This document shows, piece after piece, positions 57,690-64,000 of a DNA stretch of 64,000 bases. How positions within the stretch are numbered: position 1 is the stretch's first letter; the number at the start of each line of letters is the position of its first letter. Location: NCBI GenBank assembly GCA_019321725.1, contig CM033107.1, positions 13,445,445 through 13,509,444 of the forward strand. The letters run 5' to 3'. The notes beneath the pieces are model-generated. The model worked only from the letters and a program-made list of their open reading frames with translations, did not search any database and was not told the origin of the DNA. Position numbers and translations under genes: made by a program. This DNA comes from Paulownia fortunei. Its lineage: Eukaryota > Streptophyta > Magnoliopsida > Lamiales > Paulowniaceae.

Positions 57690-58640
57690 AGCCAGAAAAA
57701 ATGTAGATGTGGTTCAAGAATTTGTTGAGGTATTTCCAGATGATTTACCGGGACTACCACCGAATCGAGGGATCGAATTTGTGATTGATGTTATGCCAGG
57801 AACTACTTCTATTTCTAAAGCACCATACCGAATGGCACCAACAGAATTGAAAGAGTTAAAAGTTCAAATGCAAGAATTGCTTGATAAGGGTTTTATTTCG
57901 CCCTAGTTATTCTCCTTGGGAGCACCTGTGTTGTTCGTGTGGAAAAGAAGGATGGTACATTGCGTGTTGTGCATTGATTATAGAGAGTTGAATAAGATAA
58001 CAGTCAAGAATAAGTATCCACTCCCAAGAATAGATGATTTGTTTGATCAATTGCAGGGAGCATCTGTATTTTCTAAGATTGATTTGCGTTCTGGGTATCA
58101 TCAATTGAAGATCAAGGAAGAAGACATACCAAAGACTGCATTCCGAACAAGGTATGGACATTATGAATTTCTAGTGATGCCTTTCGGTTTAACCAATGCC
58201 CCTGCAGCTTTTATGGATCTAATGAATAGGGTGTTCAAGCAATATCTCGATAAAATTTGTGATTGTGGTTTATTGATGACATCCTAATTTATTCACGTGA
58301 TAAGAAGAGCACAAGGAACATTTGAAGATTGTGCTGCAAGTTCTTAAAGAAAAATAGTTGTATGCTAAATTCAAGAAGTGTGAGTTTTGGCTTGAACAAG
58401 TGGTATTCCTTGGTCATGTAGTATCAAAGGATGGTATTTCTATTGATCCGAGCAAGGTAGAAGCTGTCATTAAGTGGCCAACACCAACAAATGTATCAGA
58501 AGTAAGGAGTTTCTTGGGATTAGCAGGGTACTATCGACGATTTGTTCAGGGGTTTTCAAAGATAGCAATTCCAATGACAATGTTGACAGGAAAGAATGTG
58601 AAGTTCTTGGACCAATGCTTGTGAAAGATGTTTTGAAGAA
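57690..58640 (+). pseudogene. Tekay-like reverse transcriptase
   Basis: [15 protein letters not shown] (57718-57762), P-Y-R-M-A-P-T-E (57823-57846) and D-K-G-F-I-S-P end at a stop (57904). Then [11 protein letters not shown] (57970-58002), [11 protein letters not shown] (58075-58107) and M-P-F-G-L-T-N-A-P (58177-58203) follow. An extra base around 58264-58268 shifts the frame just before the catalytic F-I-D-D (58269-58280). L-G-H-V-V-S and [11 protein letters not shown] (58397-58545) follow. The enzyme would copy RNA to DNA; the frameshift at the active site disables it. Confidence 0.9.
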
Positions 58641-59100
58641 CTGAAACAAAAATTGACTACAGCTCCTTTCTTTACCATTCCAACTGGAATTGGTGGATTC
58701 GTTGTGTATAGCGACGCTTCAAAAAAATAGTTTGGGTGCTGTTTTAATGCAAAATGGAAAGGTTATTGCCTATGCTTTCAAGGCAATTGAAGGAATATGA
58801 AAACAATTATCCAACCCATGATTTGGAACTTGCTGCTGTGGTTTTTGCCTTGAAAATTTGGAGACATTATTTGTATGGTGAAAAGTGTGAGATATACACA
58901 GATCATAAGAGTTTGAAGTACTTCTTTACCCAAAAAGAGTTGAATATGAGACAAAGAAGATGGTTATAACTTGAGAAGGATTATGATTGTGTGATCAACT
59001 ATCATCCTGGTAAAGCGAATGTGGTTGCAGATGCATTGAGCAGAAAATCCACGTCTTCTCTTTTTGTTATACAAAAGTCAATATTACTGGATTTGTAGAA
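58640..59100 (+). pseudogene. Tekay-like RNase H
   Basis: V-V-Y-S-D-A-S (58703-58723) is followed by a stop (58729) two codons on. [15 protein letters not shown] (58811-58855) carries the catalytic Glu, and Y-T-D-H-K-S-L-K-Y (58895-58921) the third site. N-V-V-A-D-A-L-S-R-K ends it near 59048. Catalytic residues are present, but three stops break it. Confidence 0.85.
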
Positions 59101-60398
59101 TTAGAGCTTGAAATTGTACCTAAAGGGAAAAAGTGTTTGTTGTCAGCCTTAGTGTTGAGACCTGTACTTCAAGATAGAATTAGAGAAGGTCAAAAGGTGG
59201 ACACGCATTTGTGTAGATTGAAAAGAATGATTGAGGTTGAAAGAGGCCAGACTTCTCTATTATTGATGATAGGATTATTCGATATAAAGGGAGACTGTGT
59301 GTGCCGTTTGACAAGGCCATGAAAGGAGATATTTTAGAAGAAGCTCATACTACTCCTTACTGAGTACACCCAGTAGCACAAAAAATGTATAAGGACTTAC
59401 AACAACATTATTGGTGGACTAAAATGAAGAGATATATAGCAAAATTTGTGGCTGAATGTCTAACTTGTCAACAAGTTAAGATTGAACATCAAAGACCATC
59501 AGGGTTGTTGAAGCCTTTGTTGATTCCAGAGTGGAAATGGAAGCACATTACAATGGACTTTGTGCTTGGATTACCTAGAACACAAAAGGGGTATAATTCC
59601 ATATGGGTGATTGTTGATAGATTAACTAAATCAGCCCATTTTCTTCCAGTGAAATCCACATACAATATGGACCAGTATGCTCAACAATATATTAAAGAGA
59701 TAGTCAGGTTACATGGGGTGCCAATTTCAATAGTGTCTGACAAAGATCCTAAGTTTACATCTACATTTTGGAAGAGCTTACACAGTGCCATGGGAACAAA
59801 ACTTGCATTCAGTACAGCATTTCATCCACAAAGTGACGGGCAAACAGAAAGGATTATTCAGATATTAGAGGATATGTTAAGAGCTTGTGTGCTAGATTTT
59901 CAAGGGAGTTGGGATGCAAAGCTTCCATTAGTGGAGTTTACTTATAATAATAGCTACCAATCAACAATTGGAATGGCGCCTTATGAAGCATTATATGGAA
60001 GGAAATGTAGATCTCCAGTTCATTGGGATGAAGTTGGAGAACAAAGATTACTTGGTCCAGAAATAGTTCAACATACCGCTAAGGTAGTGGAGAAGATACG
60101 AGAGAGAATGAAGATTGCGCAGAGTAGACAGAAAAGTTATGCAGATAAACGGAGAAAAGATCTAGAGTTTGCCATTGGGGATCATGTGTTCTTAAAAGTA
60201 GCTCCCATGAAAGGTGTTATGAGATTTGGAAAGAAAGGAAAACTCAGCCCAAGGTATGTTGGCCCATTCGAGATTCTTGAAAGAGTTGGTGATAAAGCTT
60301 ATAGAGTGGCCTTACCTCCATCATTATCTACTGTTCACAATGTTTTCCATGTGTCTATATTGAGAAAGTACATTTCAAATCCTTCTCTCATGTGTTGA
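59100..60398 (+). pseudogene. Tekay-like integrase, 337-codon intact core
   Basis: The zinc-binding domain starts with V-H-P after a stop at 59361-59363. The long open frame 59385-60398 includes C-L-T-C-Q-Q. The DDE core has Asp at residue 58 (I-T-M-D-F), Asp at 119 (I-V-S-D-K-D) and Glu at 155 (G-Q-T-E-R). Spacing between the last two is 35 residues, the normal value. A-P-Y-E-A-L-Y-G-R-K-C-R and the G-P-F-E-I-L-E-R-V-G / V-H-N-V-F-H-V-S C-terminal motifs follow. It is the longest open frame in the window. A break lies between it and the chromodomain. Function would be insertion of element cDNA; the upstream breaks make expression unlikely. Confidence 0.92.
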
Positions 60399-60640
60399 GT
60401 TATGAACCGTTGGAATTGACTCATGATTTAGCCTATGAAGAGAAACCAGTGCAAATTCTAGATCAGAAGGAAAAAGAGTTGAGAACGAAAAAGATTCGAC
60501 TTGTTAAAGTATTATGGAGGAATCATTCTGTAGAAGAGGCCACATGGGAAAGAGAAGAAGAAATGCAGAGCAAGTATCCGGAATTATTTGGTACGTCAAA
60601 TTTCGAGGACGAAATTTTTATAAGGAATGAAGGATTGTAA
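60392..60640 (+). pseudogene. Tekay/Del-type chromodomain
   Basis: Directly follows the integrase in another frame. The joint region reads CCTTCTCTCATGTG, where a repeated TC has shifted the frame. V-Q-I-L-D (60450-60464), then V-K-V-L-W-R-N-H and E-E-A-T-W-E-R-E-E-E-M (60508-60564) are the chromodomain blocks of Tekay/Del chromoviruses, ending with Y-P-E-L-F. In the family this domain steers integration. It is followed by the polypurine tract and 3' LTR. Confidence 0.88.
60621..60635 (+). other. polypurine tract
   Basis: AAGGAATGAAGG (with one T) immediately before the LTR start TGTAATGCCC at 60636. It overlaps the end of the coding region. Confidence 0.65.
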
Positions 60641-61563
60641 TGCCCAATTCTCAATTCTCTCCTATATAGCCAATAATAAGCATCTTGCATGAATATACAT
60701 CTAATCAATGTGCATTATTGAATTATGGCATACAAATAGCATGATTGCATGAACATGAATAATGTTATTATATGCTTCAGTTATGATTTAACATGCATTA
60801 GTACATGAAATATGAGATCAAACTTTCATTTCTTGATTTAACATATTCCTTAAGTGCCCTTTTTGCAGTGAAAAGCTCAGTATCTCGGTTAAGGAAGATT
60901 GATGTGTTGAATGGCCATAAAATGAATTATTTGTATTTCTCCATACTAGTTATATGCTAAAGTGATTAATTGCCTAAATATTTACTTGAAATATGTTACA
61001 TTTGGCTAAGAACTAAAAGTATGCACAATGGTGCAATTTGATTGGTTGGTTGACTAGGTTGCATAAAACCATTCTAAACCGCATTGCACTTGATTATAAC
61101 ACCAAAGCATCAATTTTTATCATTTCCTTACCCCATGAACGTGGCTTTTGGCATGAGAAGACACCAAGCATGATGCAACCAATCATCACCCTCCACTTAC
61201 CTCTCTTTGAAAGGTCAAAGAAATCATTTTCATCCATATTTCTTGTGGAAGCACCTAAAAAATGACCAGCCCTTATTCTCCTAAGTTTATCCCAATTTCT
61301 ACACTCTCATACTCACAAAAATTGAATTCAATCCATAGGAATCCATAGAACACAAGCTAGAACAAGTTTCCATCCTTTTAAGCTTGAAAACCGTTGATTT
61401 TGAAGCTTAAATCCAACTTAATCAAGGTATATTCTTTTTCAATGTTTCTTATGATGAATTTGTAGTATCTTGGATGGTTACATGTGTTAGTATGCTTTTG
61501 TATGATTGAAAACTTAAGTAAGTTACACTTGAAGCCAAAACCAAGCTAGTTAAGCTAATTTTT
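60636..61563 (+). mobile_element. Tekay-like chromovirus 3' LTR, 5' part
   Basis: Begins TGTAATGCCCAATTC. The first ~925 bp is ordinary LTR sequence with no gene. It then merges into a tandem repeat whose first unit starts at about 61564 (TAGCAAATTTGCAGG). The LTR end (GGGCTGTTACA) is not reached in this window. The repeat may have been inserted in the LTR or have grown from part of it. Confidence 0.7.
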
Positions 61564-61737
61564 AGCAAATTTGCAGGCTTTTCTCATGCACAAATCAATC
61601 AACATGATGAAATTGACAAATTAAAAAGGTTTCTTTATGACACTAACTAGGACATGATTTGGACCCATCATAAATTGCAACATATTAAAATCAACACAAA
61701 TCTAATGAATCAATGCATTAAGTGCATTTGAAACCTT

Positions 61738-61929
61738 TTAGTCCTTACCCTTATTATTAGTCCGAAAGGAACATGCAATGGATCTTTTGATGATGCTCCA
61801 ATTATTCTCATCGTTAAATGATACGATCCTCCCAATGAGCAATGAGACACGAACATCCACAAGGGTATTTTTCCTGGGGTTGTTATAATTCAGCTTCAAA
61901 ATCTTGCAAGAACAATGACCTTGACCCAT
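61738..61929 (-). CDS. small open frame in repeat unit 1 (63 codons), function unknown
   Basis: Minus-strand frame starting M-G-Q-G-H-C-S-C-K-I-L, with no recognised domain. The same frame is present at 63496-63687 in unit 3 with a one-residue change near the end. In unit 2 it is shifted. Conservation may only reflect recent duplication of the DNA, so coding status is doubtful. Confidence 0.2.
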   Translation of the reverse strand: MGQGHCSCKILKLNYNNPRKNTLVDVRVSLLIGRIVSFNDENNWSIIKRSIACSFRTNNKGKD

Positions 61930-62258
61930 TACCTATCAAAAGATTAGAAACAAAGGTATAAGATATTTGGGTAGATGCCGCACTCAAGATAGACGAGAAA
62001 GATTGTGAGTGGCAGGTTAGGGATGAACGCCACAAGAAGAATCTTGATAAGTTAAGAAAATAGTTCTTTCAAGAACCGAAGAGGAAAACTCTCTCACAAA
62101 TATTATTCCAATCATGAATCAATTTCTCTTAGGTTTACAATGGCTTATAATGCCGAATTACTAAATAACATGAAAAAGAAAAAAATCAAATCCTAGTCAA
62201 CTAATCTGTACGGCCACGAAAGTATAATGTCGAATAATAAGAAACGAAACTAAGAAAG

Positions 62259-62386
62259 GTCAATCCCTTGCAGTTGAGAAAGTAAATGACATTTAATTGT
62301 CTTGAAAGGGTTTTAAAATATAATAAGGAATGTCAATCCCTTACAGTCAATCAAGAAAATAAATGGCAATTTATTCTCTTGAAAAA
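62259..62386 (+). repeat. 73-bp internal duplication in repeat unit 1
   Basis: GTCAATCCCTT occurs at 62259 and 62332, each followed by a GAAA-rich stretch, TAAATG, then TTGTCTTGAAA or a variant. Unit 2 has the same pair at 63129 and 63202, also 73 bp apart, so the internal duplication predates the large tandem duplication. Confidence 0.7.
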
Positions 62387-62585
62387 CGGCACGTAATTTG
62401 CCATTTATCTAAGAGTCTATTTGGTAACAACATACTAAAATTGGCAATTTGTAGGCTTTACTCATGCACAAATCAATCAACATGCCAAAATTGACAAATT
62501 GAAAAGCTTTCTTTATGACATTGACCAGCATATGATCTTGTTTTGGACCCATCATATATTGCAACATATTAGAATCAACCCAAAT

Positions 62586-62807
62586 CTAATGAATTAAGTG
62601 AATCTTTGAACATTTTAGTCCTTCCCTTATTATTAGTCCAACAGAAACATGCAATGGATCTTTTGATGATGTTCCATTATTCTCTCCGTTAAATGATACG
62701 AACCTCCGAATGAGAAATGAGACCCAAACATCCACAGGGGTATTTGCTCGTTTTAATTCAGCTAAAAAATCTTGCAAGAACAATGACCTTGACCTATTAC
62801 CTATCAA
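62586..62807 (-). pseudogene. small open frame in repeat unit 2, frameshifted
   Basis: 73 codons on the minus strand. The central part (V-D-V-W-V-S-F-L-I) matches V-D-V-R-V-S-L-L-I of units 1 and 3, but both ends differ through frameshifts. Not likely to be a gene. Confidence 0.2.
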
Positions 62808-63495
62808 AAGATTAGAAACAAAGGTATAAGATATTTAGGTAGGTGCCGCACTAAAGATAGATGAGAAAGATTGTGAGTGACACAGGTTAAGGATGAACGC
62901 CACAAGAAGAATATTGAAAAGTTAAGAAAATTGTTCAATGAAGAACCAAAGAGGAAAACTCTCTCACAAATGTTATTTCAATCATGAATCATTTTCTCTT
63001 AGGATTACATTAGCTTATAAAGCCGAATTACTAAATAACTTAAAAAGAAAATAATTCAAATCTTGGACAACTAATCTATACAATCAGGAAAGTAAAATAT
63101 CCCATAATATTTAAAGAAAATAAGAATGGTCAATACCTTACAATCAAGAAAGTAAATTGCATTTAAATAGTCTTGAAATGTTTTCAAAGAAAATAAGGAA
63201 AGTCAATCCCTTACAATCAATTAAGAAAATAAACGGTAATTTATTGTCTTGAAAAGAGGCAAGTAATTTGTCGTTTATCGGAGAGCCTTTATTTGGTAAC
63301 AACATACTAAAATTAGCAAATTTGCAGGCTTTTCTCATGCAAAAATCAATCAACATGATGAAATTGACAAATTAAAAAGGTTTCTTTATGACACTAACTA
63401 GGACATGATCTTGTTTTGGACCCATCATAAATTGCAACATATTAAAATCAACACAAATCTAATGAATCAATGCATTAAGTGCATCTTTGAACCTT

Positions 63496-63687
63496 TTAGT
63501 CCTTACCCTTATTATTAGTCCGACAGGAACATGCAATGGATCTTTTGATGATGCTCCAATTATTCTCATCGTTAAATGATACGATCCTCCCAATGAGCAA
63601 TGAGACCCGAACATCCACAAGGGTATTTTTCCTGGGGTTGTTATAATTCAGCTTCAAAATCTTGCAAGAACAATGACCTTGACCCAT
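63496..63687 (-). CDS. small open frame in repeat unit 3 (63 codons), function unknown
   Basis: Same frame as 61738-61929, differing by Cys for Phe near the C-terminus. No domain recognised. See unit 1 for doubts. Confidence 0.2.
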   Translation of the reverse strand: MGQGHCSCKILKLNYNNPRKNTLVDVRVSLLIGRIVSFNDENNWSIIKRSIACSCRTNNKGKD

Positions 63688-64000
63688 TACCTATCAAAAG
63701 ATTAGAAACAAAGGTATAAGATATTTGGGTAGATGCCGCACTCAAGATAGACGAGAAAGATTGTGAGTGGCAGGTTAGGGATGAACGCCACAAGAAGAAT
63801 CTTGATAAGTTAAGAAAATAGTTCTTTCAAGAACCGAAGAGGAAAACTCTCTCACAAATATTATTCCAATCATGAATCAATTTCTCTTAGGTTTACAATG
63901 GCTTATAATGCCGAATTACTAAATAACATGAAAAGAAAATAAATCAAATCCTAGTCAACTAATCTGTACGGCCACGAAAGTATAATGTCGAATAATAAGA

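Larger units (their letters stand above)
61564..64000 (+). repeat. tandem array of ~875-bp units, A-B-A order
   Basis: Three units start at about 61564, 62442 and 63315, marked by GCAGGCTTTTCTCATGC or its variant (61573, 62451, 63324; periods 878 and 873 bp). Unit 1 and unit 3 are nearly identical over about 680 bp (I count some seven small differences, including a 6-base indel). Unit 2 is clearly more diverged from both. The array leaves the window in unit 3. Confidence 0.9.

Noticed and set aside
61564..64000. Three independent solo LTR insertions
   Set aside because: Units abut each other without flanking target duplications between them and keep a near-constant period, so tandem duplication explains them better.

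Overview
This 64 kb window is plant nuclear DNA made almost entirely of decayed and nested LTR retrotransposons. It is AT-rich, and it contains plant Ty1/copia, Athila/Tat-type Ty3/gypsy and chromodomain-bearing Ty3/gypsy (chromovirus) sequences with tRNA-Met- or tRNA-Asp-type primer sites. I found no convincing host gene, tRNA, rRNA or CRISPR. The species cannot be named from this sequence; an angiosperm with a retrotransposon-rich genome fits. Two 100-base N runs (21781-21880 and 55328-55427) are assembly gaps.

Layout. 1-302 is the 3' end of a long chromovirus-like LTR inserted in a copia pol gene. 303-7950 is a head-to-tail series of copia remnants on + (pol, LTR, pol, LTR, leader). 8075-21231 is an old Athila/Tat remnant. 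It carries an antisense solo LTR (9721-12725, TSD GTCAC) and a chromovirus (14217-20354) whose central pol was replaced by antisense copia pol. 21232-21780 is another antisense LTR fragment, running into a gap. 22109-45353 is a 56-bp minisatellite split by a 22.9 kb Athila element (22307-45214, TSD CTCTT/CTCCT). Inside that element sits a minus-strand non-autonomous element (30730-41327, TSD CAAAG). It in turn holds a 1.6 kb solo LTR (30965-32543, TSD GGGTT) and a 2.9 kb solo LTR (35756-38633, TSD CATCC). 45590-48196 is a minus-strand Tat-type gag-protease remnant. 48197-54836 is a minus-strand copia element with a truncated 3' LTR. 55428-61563 is a Tekay/Del-like chromovirus with the best-preserved coding region in the window (integrase plus chromodomain). 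61564-64000 is an array of ~875-bp repeats in an A-B-A pattern.

No pathway or operon is present. The relationships are those of nested insertion, LTR-LTR recombination and microhomology deletion. Target-site duplications, found by eye, give a relative order of events. All coding regions carry stops or frameshifts except the 337-codon integrase frame at 59385-60398.
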